Assembly: GCA_945860955.1 (NCBI GenBank) | Contig: CAMATH010000009.1 | Span: 38,066 to 102,065 of the forward strand | Direction: 5' to 3' | From: Planctomicrobium piriforme | GTDB lineage: Bacteria > Planctomycetota > Planctomycetia > Planctomycetales > Planctomycetaceae | Length of the DNA stretch: 64,000 nt | In this document: in pieces, positions 35,491 through 44,737 of the stretch | Numbering within the stretch: position 1 is the first letter of the stretch | Layout of the letters: the number at the start of each line of letters is the position of its first letter | Program-made: the position numbers and the translations under genes | Notes under the pieces: generated by a model | Seen by the model: the letters and a program-made list of their open reading frames with translations, nothing else | What the model was told of the DNA's origin: nothing | Databases searched by the model: none

Positions 35491-38216
35491 TGAGCCTTGA
35501 TCTCCAACGCGTCTCGGAGCGCCTGACGCAACTGTTCACCCAGGTTCGCGCCTCCTCCGATAAACAATGCCACGACGTTTCCCTTGCGATCGACGACGAC
35601 CGTTTGGGGTATTGAAGTCGCTCCGTATTTCTCGGCGGTCTTTCCTTCGCGGTCAAATGCCACGTTGATCTTCAGTTTCAGTCGATCGAGAGTTCCCTGA
35701 ATCTGGTTTTCATTCTCGGCGATGTTGACTCCCAGCAATTCGACTCCCCGGTCGGCGAATTCGTCTGTGACCTGATGGATCTGAGGCATCGCGCTGAGGC
35801 ACGGCGCGCACCACGACGCCCAAAAATCCAGCACGACGATCTTGTCGCGGTGTTCCGACAGTTTGAACTTCTTGCCCCCCACCAGATCGAGTTCGAATTC
35901 GGGGGCAGCCTGCCCGACGAGAGCCGAACCGTCCGTCGCCCTGTCCGCCTCGGTGACGTACGACGGCTCCGCGGCGGGGATGAACTTCCAACCCTGGGCA
36001 ATGTCGCTGCTCTGGACGGTTTTTACCTTCGCGCCGATCAAAATCTCTTCGACGCCGCGCAGATTGACATAGCAACGACTGAGATTGTGGCTGCTGCCCG
36101 AGAGAATGGATCCCGCTACCTGTTCGACGTGGAAGGTCATGCGTCGTTGTTCAGGAAACACGACTTGCACCAGCGTCCGGTCCGATGGGTCGGCGTTTTG
36201 GGCGGTGTCCGGTGGAGTGGGATCGGCGGGCGAGTCGGCGTCATCGGAACGTACCCAGATGATGCGGGTCACATTTTCCCGCGGCAGCCGCTTCGAGGAT
36301 TGGCGAATTTCGATTTCGATTTCCTGATCGCTCACCCCGATCAGTCGCCCCCGCAAATAGTCGCCATCAATGGACTGAACGACATGCGTGGGAGGATCGA
36401 CGCGCATCGTGCGAGGCACCGTGAGCAGTCGCTCCCATTTCGCGTTCGAAATGCGTGCCGGGGATTGCGACGGTTGTATCTCCAGAATGTGGATCTGGTC
36501 ATGCCTCAGAAACGTGGCATCGGTCGCGCCCGACTGGAATGTCACGCCGGCTTCATCCACCGTCAGAGTATCGCAGGGGAAAGCGTCACCAAAAACCGTC
36601 CGCAAAAGTGGTTTGGTTCGGGGGGTGTGCGAGCTGGCGTTGGCGATTTGTGTCGGACCGTTGCCGCCGGGATTCTTTGGTTCGCCCCAATTCCATCGAG
36701 GGGGGGCCGTCGACGTCGCCGGGGTGACTTCTCGATAGAGAATTCGCCCTGTCACACCCGGTCGGAGGGGACTTGCGGTCCAGCTCGAAACGGGGTGCCA
36801 TTCGAGGCATCGGGCCTCTGCGAATTGGGATTCCGCAATCTGGCCCCGTAACGCAGTCCCTTCAATTTCAAGTCGGCCGACAGGTTGATTCGGCTCTTCA
36901 TGATTGGGTGGCTGTGTCGCTGTCGGGGAACCCAGTCCACTTAAGATCCGAAGATCCGCGAGGGGGGTCGGTATCTCCTCTTCAATTCCCGGACAACTCA
37001 ACCAAAGTTTCCCCTCCTCCACACGGAGGAATTCGCCACTGAAACGCTGGCCGTTCGACCAAAGAACCCGCATCGCCCGCCGCGTCTCCGGCTGTTGCGC
37101 AAACACAACATCTTGCACAGTCGCTTCTGCGACTCGCGCCTCGCCCCCTTCGCGCTCCACGAGAAACTCACGTCGGTCGGTGTCGAACGCGATCAACCGA
37201 TCGTACGTGATGTCGCCATTCTTTCCATGAAATCGCGATCCACCTGCGGGCACCTTCTGCGGGATCTGGCCATTCCACGGACTGACTCGTATTTGTTCGA
37301 GTCGCAGGTCGCCGAACTTTTTGGCGATTTGCAAACCGCCAAACACCGTGGTGTCTTTGTGGACGACTTGCAGGTCGGCCAACGCTCGACCATCAGCCGA
37401 TTGGACCAGCAATCGGCCCTGCGGTTGATCCAGGTACAGGACGTAGTGCGCCTGCCCCGGCCCCCTTCGCACGGTCTGGAGCGCGACAATGTCCGCCGCC
37501 CCGTCAAAGTCCCGCAAAACCACCAACTCGTCGTCAATCACCTCCAGCCGAAATGCGCTCAGGGCATTTCCCACGCCCAGCGCGAAGACAAAGTCCGGCT
37601 GATACTCCCACGAAAACTCGAATTCGATTCGGGATTGCGGAGGCAGTTCAAAATCCCGGCGGATGGTGGCGTTGATCTGTTTCGTGGTCAGATGCCCCTC
37701 CACTTCGTTCCACACTTTGTAACCAACCGTTTCCTGCCAGGAACTCAAACCGCGCGGACCGCTGAATGACGTCTCCGCATCCCCCTGCCAGTGGTGGATC
37801 CGCCGCAGGTGCGAAAGATTCACATGCACCCGTCCGATGCCCGGTGCGTCGATTATCGCGACTCCTTCGCGGAGATCAATCAGGGAACCGAACAACACAT
37901 CCCCGGCGGCCAGTTCGAAGCAGAACTCCCCTCCCGGCCTGGGACGCGCATCGGGAACGGGAAATACAATCGACTGAACCGCATCGGCCGCGAATTCGAA
38001 CGGCGCAGTGAACGCGGGCGATTGCCAGGCGAGCCGTCCGGGGCTTGAACTGTCGACCAGTTTCCCAGTGACAAAGTCACCGTCGGCCAGCTTCAACACC
38101 TCCAGCGGTTGGGTGGGTGGTTCAGCGCCACTCACCAATGAAACGGAACACCCCACGAGGAGTGCGAGGCAAAACGTCAATCCACTTCCTAAACGACGAA
38201 CAGTCGAGTGTTCCAC
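35487..38216 (-). CDS. Secreted multi-domain protein ending in a TlpA/ResA-like thioredoxin
   Basis: A 909-residue exported protein. The leader MEHSTVRRLGSGLTFCLALLVG ends near SGAEPP. Residues about 140-290 resemble a LamG/concanavalin-like or DUF1080 fold (GYKVWNEVEGHLTT, SRIEFEFSWEYQPDFVFALG). Two beta-rich repeats containing EFxLVEREGGEARV and VDEAGVTFQSG follow. The last 150 residues are a thioredoxin-like domain with DFWASWCAPC (CxxC), SIPQTVVVDRKGNVV (cis-Pro), typical of periplasmic cytochrome-maturation or thiol-disulfide proteins. The GTG at 38216 has AGAGGG six bases upstream and gives a good signal peptide; ATG 38273 is the alternative. Confidence 0.78.
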   Translation of the reverse strand: MEHSTVRRLGSGLTFCLALLVGCSVSLVSGAEPPTQPLEVLKLADGDFVTGKLVDSSSPGRLAWQSPAFTAPFEFAADAVQSIVFPVPDARPRPGGEFCFELAAGDVLFGSLIDLREGVAIIDAPGIGRVHVNLSHLRRIHHWQGDAETSFSGPRGLSSWQETVGYKVWNEVEGHLTTKQINATIRRDFELPPQSRIEFEFSWEYQPDFVFALGVGNALSAFRLEVIDDELVVLRDFDGAADIVALQTVRRGPGQAHYVLYLDQPQGRLLVQSADGRALADLQVVHKDTTVFGGLQIAKKFGDLRLEQIRVSPWNGQIPQKVPAGGSRFHGKNGDITYDRLIAFDTDRREFLVEREGGEARVAEATVQDVVFAQQPETRRAMRVLWSNGQRFSGEFLRVEEGKLWLSCPGIEEEIPTPLADLRILSGLGSPTATQPPNHEEPNQPVGRLEIEGTALRGQIAESQFAEARCLEWHPVSSWTASPLRPGVTGRILYREVTPATSTAPPRWNWGEPKNPGGNGPTQIANASSHTPRTKPLLRTVFGDAFPCDTLTVDEAGVTFQSGATDATFLRHDQIHILEIQPSQSPARISNAKWERLLTVPRTMRVDPPTHVVQSIDGDYLRGRLIGVSDQEIEIEIRQSSKRLPRENVTRIIWVRSDDADSPADPTPPDTAQNADPSDRTLVQVVFPEQRRMTFHVEQVAGSILSGSSHNLSRCYVNLRGVEEILIGAKVKTVQSSDIAQGWKFIPAAEPSYVTEADRATDGSALVGQAAPEFELDLVGGKKFKLSEHRDKIVVLDFWASWCAPCLSAMPQIHQVTDEFADRGVELLGVNIAENENQIQGTLDRLKLKINVAFDREGKTAEKYGATSIPQTVVVDRKGNVVALFIGGGANLGEQLRQALRDALEIKAQ

Positions 38217-38357
38217 AACGAACCCTCTGGGGAAGGACTCCTGACCCGGTCGGATCGAACACCGTATCGTCATCAAGTCTACCCGATAACGGGCGTTGTC
38301 GCGCGTCAGCCCGACGCCCTCGACGGTTTTCGGTCGAAGATTCGCCGGAGAACCTGT

Positions 38358-39605
38358 ATGCGACTCTGTTTCTCCTTCACCTGCCTGGGACTCCTGGCGC
38401 TGCTGCCTTCAGCCGCTGGCCAGCAGTCAGCCAACGCTCCAGTGCCCCAGACTCCCGCATTGTTCGGCCGGGTGGAACGGGTCTATTCCAAAGAGCAACG
38501 ACTGCCGCGCGATCAGGTCGACACGCACTACGTCGTCGAAGTCAAACTGACCGACGACGCCGCACGGAACCGGGAACTGGCGGGGCAGACGGTCTTTATC
38601 AAGACCTGGCAGGCGACACAGCGTCCCCGGGGATGGGCCGGGGTTCGCGGGCAAAACAAGATTCCGCAGGCGGGCGATCTCGCCGAATTCCAGCTTGTCG
38701 ACAATCCCGGTCCCCTGGAGGCGGTATTTCCCGAGGGGGTGAAAGTCGTTCTGCCAGGCACCATGGTCAGTGATTCGACCGGAATGGAATTGACACTCAT
38801 TGACGCGGGGGAATTCAAGATGGGGTCGCCCGCGAACGAGGCGGGTCGCAAACCCCACGAATTTCAGCATCCGGTGCGGATCACCAAGCCGTTCTATCTG
38901 GGAACGTACGAAGTGACGCAGTTCGAATATCGATTGGTGATGCGTACCCGTCCCAGCGCGTTTTCGATCAGTGGTTCCAGCAAAGCCAAAATCCAGGGGA
39001 AGGTCACCGATCGCTGTCCGGTGGACAGTGTGTCGTGGTTTGACGCCGTCGAATTCTGTAACCGTCTGAGCATGAAAGATGGTCTGGAACCGTATTACAA
39101 ACTGACCGATGCCGAACGTGAGGGGGACACCCTCGTGAACGCGTCGGTCACAGTCCTTGGAGGTGACGGCTATCGGCTTCCCACGGAAGCGGAGTGGGAA
39201 TTCGCCTGTCGCGCCGGGACGACGACCCGGTTCCACTATGGAACACGCGGCTCGGCGGACACTTCCAACGTGAAGGCTCCGTTTGTCTCGGGAGGTTACG
39301 GGACCGGCCCCAGTTGGAAGGAATTGGGATACACCGCCAAGGTGGGGAGCTACCCTCCCAATGCCTGGGGACTATATGACATGCACGGAAACGTCGCGGA
39401 ATGGTGCCAGGACTGGTACGACAAAGACTCTTATTCGCATTCTCCGCCAGAAGATCCGCAGGGACCGGAAACAGGAACCCACAAAGTGTTGCGGGGTGGC
39501 AACTGGTTGATGGAGGATGTCAACTCCCGATCCGCCGCCAGTCTGCTCCATCTCCCCAGAGAGGCGAAATTCAATGTGGGTTTTCGCGTGGCGCGCACGC
39601 CGTAG
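38358..39605 (+). CDS. SUMF1/FGE-sulfatase-domain protein lacking the catalytic cysteines
   Basis: A 415-residue secreted protein (signal peptide MRLCFSFTCLGLLALLPS, cleavage near AAGQQ). The C-terminal 240 residues are a formylglycine-generating-enzyme-type fold: FKMGSPANEAGR, PVDSVSWFDAVEFCNRLS, YRLPTEAEWEFACRAG, NAWGLYDMHGNVAEWCQDWY and NVGFRVART. In catalytic FGE two cysteines follow the GG(N/S)(W/Y) motif; here the segment RGGNWLMEDVNSRSAAS has none. It is therefore probably a binding or scaffolding member, not an enzyme. The start ATG 38358 has CGGAGA upstream. It overlaps the following sulfatase gene by 32 bases. Confidence 0.88.
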   Translation: MRLCFSFTCLGLLALLPSAAGQQSANAPVPQTPALFGRVERVYSKEQRLPRDQVDTHYVVEVKLTDDAARNRELAGQTVFIKTWQATQRPRGWAGVRGQNKIPQAGDLAEFQLVDNPGPLEAVFPEGVKVVLPGTMVSDSTGMELTLIDAGEFKMGSPANEAGRKPHEFQHPVRITKPFYLGTYEVTQFEYRLVMRTRPSAFSISGSSKAKIQGKVTDRCPVDSVSWFDAVEFCNRLSMKDGLEPYYKLTDAEREGDTLVNASVTVLGGDGYRLPTEAEWEFACRAGTTTRFHYGTRGSADTSNVKAPFVSGGYGTGPSWKELGYTAKVGSYPPNAWGLYDMHGNVAEWCQDWYDKDSYSHSPPEDPQGPETGTHKVLRGGNWLMEDVNSRSAASLLHLPREAKFNVGFRVARTP

Positions 39606-41079
39606 CGCGGTTTTGCTTGCGGTCCTGGTTTTCTGTGGGTGTCCCGGTGGAAATCGGCCCGTCCCGGTCCTCCCCGTCGAATCGAGGGAATCCACACCAT
39701 CACCGGCCGACGCCGCCCCCCAGCGACTCCAGTTCAAAGACCATAACCTGGTCTTCGTGAGCTTCGACGCGTTGCAGGCCGCGCACGTGGGGTCCTATGG
39801 CTATCACCGCGATGTGACCCCCACGATCGACGCGTTCGCCCGATCCGGTTATCGCTTCACCCGAGTGAATTCCGTCGCGTCGTGGACGGTTCCTTCCTCA
39901 ATGACCTGGTTCACCGGGGTGTATCCTTGCGAACACCGGATGACGAACAAGTTCGCCGAGTACAACCAGCTTGTTCAACGGCCGGCGAATCTGAAAGAGC
40001 TGTCACCGAACCTGGTGACGCTGGCCGAAGTCTTGCGGCAAGCCGGGTATGCGACCGGAGGCTTCACAGGCAACGCTGGGGTCAGCGGAGGTTTCGGATA
40101 CGAACAGGGGTTCGACCGGTACTTTTACGAGCCAGGCAAATTCGGCGGATTTGACGTCAGTCTCCCCATGGCAATCGAGTGGTCGAAAGCGAACAAGGAC
40201 CGAAATTTCTTCCTGTTTCTTCACGGTTATGACTGTCACGGACAATTTGTCCCCAAGGAGGAATTCGACGGCCGTTTCGTTGAACCGGGCTACTCGGGTC
40301 GATTCCGCGGGACCGCGCAGGAACAGGAGTTATTGCGCGAAGAGGGGCTGGAACTCGGGGCGTTGCCATTACCCGATGCCGACGTGCGGTTCTGGCGGGC
40401 GATTTACGACGAAAAGATCCAACGCGCTGACGAACGATTCCAACGGTTTCTGAAGGAGTTCGAGAAGCTGGGGCTGATGGACAAGACGATTTTCGTTCTC
40501 ACCTCCGACCATGGGACCGAACTGTACGAGCATCGGCGATTTGACCATGGTTTTACCCTGTATGACGAGCAACTGCATGTGCCGCTGGTCGTGAAACTCC
40601 CCGGCCAACGAGAGGGGCGGACGGTGGTGGACCGGGTGAGTAGTATCGACCTGATGCCCACGCTGCTCGATTTGTTGGAAGTCGACCCCGGACCGGCGAG
40701 GGGTCAACTGCGCGGGACGAGCCTCGTCCCGGCGATGCGCGGCGAGCCGGCGAATCGCGACTGCTTTTCGGAGACCGACTACCGTGAGTACACGTTTAAG
40801 CGGGCGATTGTGAAACCCGACGGTTGGAAGCTGATTGTCACGCTCGAGTCGCAAACTCGCGAACTCTATGACCTGAACACCGATCCGGAGGAGAAGCACA
40901 ACCGGGCCGAGTCGGAACCGGGCCGCGTGAGGGAACTCGAGGCCGATCTGTACGCACACTTTCGATCGATCGGACACGACCTGAAGTTACGGAATTGGAC
41001 GGTCGGCTTGAACCCGGTCTATAAGTCACAGGCGGAACCCAGAAAGATAAACTCCACGCGGCCGAAAACGCGACATTGA
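39574..41079 (+). CDS. Sulfatase-superfamily lipoprotein with Thr at the formylglycine position
   Basis: A 501-residue protein with a lipoprotein-like leader (SAVLLAVLVFCGC). The alkaline-phosphatase/sulfatase fold is clear: LVFVSFDALQAAHVGSYG, TSDHGTELYEHRRFDHG, VDLMPTLLDLLEV-type helix, and a C-terminal ELYDLNTDPEEKHN. At the active site the C/S-x-P-S-R motif is replaced by T105-V-P-S-S109, so no formylglycine can form. The T-x-P-S motif occurs in sulfatase-like hydrolases of uncertain, possibly phospho-transfer, chemistry. The ATG 39574 lies inside the upstream SUMF1-domain gene with AGAGGCG before it, indicating translational coupling. Confidence 0.87.
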   Translation: MWVFAWRARRSAVLLAVLVFCGCPGGNRPVPVLPVESRESTPSPADAAPQRLQFKDHNLVFVSFDALQAAHVGSYGYHRDVTPTIDAFARSGYRFTRVNSVASWTVPSSMTWFTGVYPCEHRMTNKFAEYNQLVQRPANLKELSPNLVTLAEVLRQAGYATGGFTGNAGVSGGFGYEQGFDRYFYEPGKFGGFDVSLPMAIEWSKANKDRNFFLFLHGYDCHGQFVPKEEFDGRFVEPGYSGRFRGTAQEQELLREEGLELGALPLPDADVRFWRAIYDEKIQRADERFQRFLKEFEKLGLMDKTIFVLTSDHGTELYEHRRFDHGFTLYDEQLHVPLVVKLPGQREGRTVVDRVSSIDLMPTLLDLLEVDPGPARGQLRGTSLVPAMRGEPANRDCFSETDYREYTFKRAIVKPDGWKLIVTLESQTRELYDLNTDPEEKHNRAESEPGRVRELEADLYAHFRSIGHDLKLRNWTVGLNPVYKSQAEPRKINSTRPKTRH

Positions 41080-41412
41080 GTCCGAGCCGGTTGGCGGCTA
41101 GTGTTGGGGACGGCCCCTTCCGCCTTGAGCGGATGGGGAGAAAGATCGATGGCTAGTCCCCAACCACATTGCGCGGTCCAGACCCCATCCACCTCGTGTG
41201 GATTGGTGAATCAGATCTTCGCTCTGTCTGTCACCCACGACGTCGCTAAGAACCTGTCCAAAATCAATTTCGTGGTTTGAGGAAACACGACGTGCGGCGG
41301 ATGGCCCTGAACTCATGGAACGGATTGGCCACTCCTTGAAAACCTAGCTTCACCTGCCGCTGGCCCCACTACGCACTTGACACTCCCCGTGCCGACCGCC
41401 CGCGAATCGATA
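41080..41412. other. Intergenic region without a gene
   Basis: 333 bases with no supported coding sequence. An inverted repeat GTTGGGGAC (41103-41111) and GTCCCCAAC (41156-41164), nine perfect pairs across 44 bases, may form a stem after the sulfatase gene. The rest shows no recognisable signal. Confidence 0.45.
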
Positions 41413-42093
41413 TCATTCGGTGTGAAACACCTCGACGACTTCGCCGTCGCGCAGGATCACAATGTAGTCACGCCCCAATTCGTCGCCCGCGAACGAAAAT
41501 GCCAATTCCATCATATTCGACTCGTCGTACATCGAAATAGCAATCGTTGGATCAATCCGCCCATTGAGTTCCTCAATCGTTTTTAAATCCGGATGGCAAC
41601 GAATCAACGCGGCGCAAATTTCTGGCCACACTTGGGTCTGGCGGTCGAGGAACTCCCGGATCGCCTTGCGGTGGACAGCAGAAAGACCAGTCTCGTCCGA
41701 AAAAAGATGGAGATGCGCCTTGGCAAGCGGGGGACACGCCAGCGGAATATCAACATCCCAGGCATTCAGGTTGTATTCAATTTTTCCGAAATCCGGGTCT
41801 TCAAGCGCGACGTGGTGCTTGAAAGAGATTCCCTCGGGAGGGTCAAATTCCCCGCCGGGCAGAATTCGAATGGTGATTTCATCGCCGATCGCGATTGGTG
41901 GCATGATCCATTCGACAGGTAACTCCTTAAGCCACGAATGGATCTGGCCGAGCCCACTGACACTCAGGGCGACTTCTGCGTCGTCGTCCTTGCGTTTGAA
42001 GTAACTGACATTGGCGGAAAGTAGCCCATCGCCGTAAATCCCGGAAACCGGAGCCCGTACGCCATTCACAAGGATCTCGAATCGGACCGACAT
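41413..42093 (-). CDS. Uncharacterised cytoplasmic protein, possibly immunity-like
   Basis: A 226-residue protein without a signal or membrane segment. The N-terminal 90 residues form a beta-rich domain (FEILVNGVRAPVSGIYGD, AIGDEITIRILPGG). The C-terminal 130 residues contain DPDFGKIEYNLNAWDVDIPL, a recurrent entry in DUF6985/DUF2262-like proteins that often act as contact-dependent or polymorphic-toxin immunity proteins, followed by a helical AVHRKAIREFLDRQTQVWPEI segment. The family call is from general resemblance only. It is a stand-alone gene; no toxin neighbour is visible. Codon use is somewhat less GC-rich than its neighbours. Confidence 0.65.
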   Translation of the reverse strand: MSVRFEILVNGVRAPVSGIYGDGLLSANVSYFKRKDDDAEVALSVSGLGQIHSWLKELPVEWIMPPIAIGDEITIRILPGGEFDPPEGISFKHHVALEDPDFGKIEYNLNAWDVDIPLACPPLAKAHLHLFSDETGLSAVHRKAIREFLDRQTQVWPEICAALIRCHPDLKTIEELNGRIDPTIAISMYDESNMMELAFSFAGDELGRDYIVILRDGEVVEVFHTE

Positions 42094-42137
42094 TTTTCAA
42101 TTTCCATTGGCATCTACGACAACACGGTTTCGCCGGC

Positions 42138-43892
42138 TCACTGTTTCCAGTTGCGAATCATCGCCTGGTAGCCCGCGTATTCGGGATCGTCCTCCGAGAC
42201 TTTCTCCAGCGTCGCGGCGGCCTCGTCGAATTTATCCTGGGCAGCCAGCGCGACGGCGCGCATTCGGCGGGCCTGTCGTGTCCATTCACTCAACTTGGCG
42301 GCCTGCCTCAGGTATCGGTCAAACGTACTGGCTGCGGGTCCATACTGCCCCTGTTCCAACTGACACATCGCCGACCAGAACACCGCGTCGTCGATCGCCA
42401 GAAAGTGAAACAGCTTGATGTCAATCGGCCCGCTCCCCATATCGATCTTCAACGGATTCTGCGGAATATTCAGAATCGTCGGGGCGTTGCTCTGGACCTC
42501 CACGTACGCCTTGATCGCCGTTGGCAGTTCGCCCGCGATGTGACTCAATCGTCCTTCCATCTGTCGGCCGGAAGTCGACCGGGTTTCCGTTCGTGAGAAT
42601 CCGCCAACTTCCGGATCTTTCGCATCCATTCCCTGGAGCGCAGGGTCGCGCGTCGACTTTGAGCCGGCAAGCGTGAACTGTCCGGGATTATTCGGGTCCG
42701 GGACCACCACCAGATACGCCATGAACCGCAACTTCAGTCCCTTGCGAATCTGTTGTTGCGTCTCGTTGAGTGTCAAACTCTTGGCGATCTGATCCTGCGG
42801 GTATTTCCACAGCCGGACAGCCTCTTGCCCCCAGTGTCCCTGGCCCGCCTTCTTCAAGCGTGACCACAATCCCGGAATGTCGCCAACATCTTCCATCGGG
42901 TCGGAAACCACCACGGCATGGTCCCCGATAAAGACCTGCTGCAAGGCCTGCGATTGAGCCGAATAGTAGCCCAGATCCCCCACCAGCAACACCGCCGGTG
43001 ACTTCAGTCGATCCGAAGTGAGCGGGTATTTTCGATCACCCACGTCGAGTTGGGTCAGCACGGTCGGGTCAGCCACCGCTTGCGCGAGCGTCGCCGGCTC
43101 GATTCGCCCGGGTTTTGACGACTTGGCGGGAACCGGAATTCCCAATGCCGGATCAAACAGGTAGATCTGGCCGTCCATTGGTACCCCGACAACAAACGGG
43201 ACGCTCTCCCCCGCGAGCCCCGGATCCTCAGCGTCGGCCGCAGTCAGCAAGACCGCGTCGAGCCGCATCGCGCGGAGCGCGTTGACAAACAACCACGCGC
43301 GATCGGTCGCCGTCCCGCGCCCCAAGAGATAAATCTCATACGCCGTGAACGGCAGGTCCGCCGAGTGCTTGGGCTGTAACTGCACAGCGCTCACCACATG
43401 TTCGAATGTCGCGAGCGCGCGGTCGAGATCGGTCTCCCCGGTTCGGAGTGGCGATTGCGACACCCGCCTGGCGATCGCCTGGAACAGCACGCAGTCCCGC
43501 ACGTGAGACGCGTCGCGCGTGCGGAATTGCTCTCCTGACATGAGGGCCAGTTGCGCCCCCGAAAACAGCTTTTTGGCCCCCTCGGGCAAAGCCGGCTCTT
43601 TGTTGCCGCCCAACGCGGAACCACACCCACGGTACCAGTCGTTCATGCGATTGGCACAAATCCCCAAGTCGAACGTCGTCTCGAATTTTTCAATCCGATA
43701 GACATCGAACAGGCTCTTCAGTAATTCATCGCACGGGTTGGTTTCGTCGTTTCCCGACGACCCCGCGTCCCGCACCGCCGGCTTGTTCACTCCCGTGGGT
43801 TGACTGGGACATCCTGCCAGCGACAGACAAATCGCCAGAATACTCCAGACCGCAATCACTCCGCGGCACCGTTGTGTGTTTCGCATCGCCAT
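42138..43892 (-). CDS. Lipoprotein with degenerate transglutaminase-like and TPR-like domains
   Basis: A 584-residue protein with a lipoprotein leader (WSILAICLSLAGC). Residues about 170-250 resemble a transglutaminase-like core (YLLGRGTATDRAWLFVNALRAMRLDAVLL), with Thr-Ala where the catalytic cysteine would lie and no obvious His/Asp pair, so it is likely non-catalytic. The C-terminal 110 residues are TPR-like (FWSAMCQLEQGQYGPAASTFDRYL, ALAAQDKFDEAAATLEKV). The gene begins two bases after the kdsA stop and is the last of the minus-strand run. Two ATGs (43892, 43886) are possible. It probably scaffolds an envelope process. Confidence 0.75.
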   Translation of the reverse strand: MAMRNTQRCRGVIAVWSILAICLSLAGCPSQPTGVNKPAVRDAGSSGNDETNPCDELLKSLFDVYRIEKFETTFDLGICANRMNDWYRGCGSALGGNKEPALPEGAKKLFSGAQLALMSGEQFRTRDASHVRDCVLFQAIARRVSQSPLRTGETDLDRALATFEHVVSAVQLQPKHSADLPFTAYEIYLLGRGTATDRAWLFVNALRAMRLDAVLLTAADAEDPGLAGESVPFVVGVPMDGQIYLFDPALGIPVPAKSSKPGRIEPATLAQAVADPTVLTQLDVGDRKYPLTSDRLKSPAVLLVGDLGYYSAQSQALQQVFIGDHAVVVSDPMEDVGDIPGLWSRLKKAGQGHWGQEAVRLWKYPQDQIAKSLTLNETQQQIRKGLKLRFMAYLVVVPDPNNPGQFTLAGSKSTRDPALQGMDAKDPEVGGFSRTETRSTSGRQMEGRLSHIAGELPTAIKAYVEVQSNAPTILNIPQNPLKIDMGSGPIDIKLFHFLAIDDAVFWSAMCQLEQGQYGPAASTFDRYLRQAAKLSEWTRQARRMRAVALAAQDKFDEAAATLEKVSEDDPEYAGYQAMIRNWKQ

Positions 43893-43894
43893 GT

Positions 43895-44737
43895 TCAGTT
43901 TCCTCCCTCGGTCGAAAGCGCGGCGCGCAGTCGCATCAACTGCCGCAGGATCGCGGGAAGTTCGTCCAGCGGAATCATGTTCGGACCGTCACTCTTCGCC
44001 CGGCTGGGGTCGGGATGAGTTTCAAAAAACACTGCGTCACACCCACAGGCAACCGCCGCCCGGGCCAAGAACGGCACCATTTCGCGCTGCCCCCCGGTGG
44101 TCTCTCCCCCAGGCATTTGGACACTGTGTGTCGCATCGAACACGACAGGTGTCCCGTGCCCCTGCATCACCGGAATGCAACGAAAATCGTTCACCAGTCG
44201 GCCGTAACCAAACATCGCGCCGCGTTCGGTCAGCAATACCCGGGGATTGCCGAACTGTTCGCACTTTCGCACCACATGGATCATATCCTCTGGTGCCATG
44301 AATTGTGGCTTTTTCACGTTGATCACACCGCCGGTCCGTCCGGTCGCCTCGGCGATCGCCTGCACGAGGTCGGTCTGCCGGGCGAGAAACGCGGGCACCT
44401 GCAAGACCTGGCAAACCGCAGCGACCGGTTCGGCCTGAGCCGGTTCATGCACATCGGTCAGGACCGGCAGCCCCGTGACGGCCCGGGCTTTCGCCAGAAT
44501 CTCCAACCCCTTTTCCAGTCCCGGACCGCGGAAGCTCGTCACGCTCGTCCGGTTCGCCTTGTCGAAGCTCGACTTGAAAACAATGGGGATTCCCAGTTCG
44601 TCCCGGAGGTCGCGCAGCCGCTTGGCCACCGACAGAATCAACTCTTCCGATTCGATGACGCACGGCCCCGCGATGATCAACAGAGGCTCGCCGCGACCAC
44701 AGCGATACGGTCCAATGGTCACCGGATTGTCGGGCAT
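43895..44737 (-). CDS. kdsA: 3-deoxy-8-phosphooctulonate synthase (Kdo-8-P synthase)
   Basis: KdsA condenses phosphoenolpyruvate with arabinose 5-phosphate to Kdo-8-phosphate for lipopolysaccharide. The 280-residue protein shows [72 protein letters not shown], and [12 protein letters not shown]. The cysteine at residue 26 in AGPC, where the E. coli enzyme has Asn, together with ETHPDP and SDGP, puts it in the metal-dependent class (Aquifex type). The start ATG 44737 overlaps the lipid-kinase stop as TGATG; a GTG at 44740 is possible. Kdo synthesis indicates a Gram-negative outer leaflet. Confidence 0.94.
   Translation of the reverse strand: MPDNPVTIGPYRCGRGEPLLIIAGPCVIESEELILSVAKRLRDLRDELGIPIVFKSSFDKANRTSVTSFRGPGLEKGLEILAKARAVTGLPVLTDVHEPAQAEPVAAVCQVLQVPAFLARQTDLVQAIAEATGRTGGVINVKKPQFMAPEDMIHVVRKCEQFGNPRVLLTERGAMFGYGRLVNDFRCIPVMQGHGTPVVFDATHSVQMPGGETTGGQREMVPFLARAAVACGCDAVFFETHPDPSRAKSDGPNMIPLDELPAILRQLMRLRAALSTEGGN

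Noticed and set aside
35775..36851. Plus-strand open frame of 358 codons
   Set aside because: Lies wholly opposite the thioredoxin-fusion gene, with no domain and no start signal.
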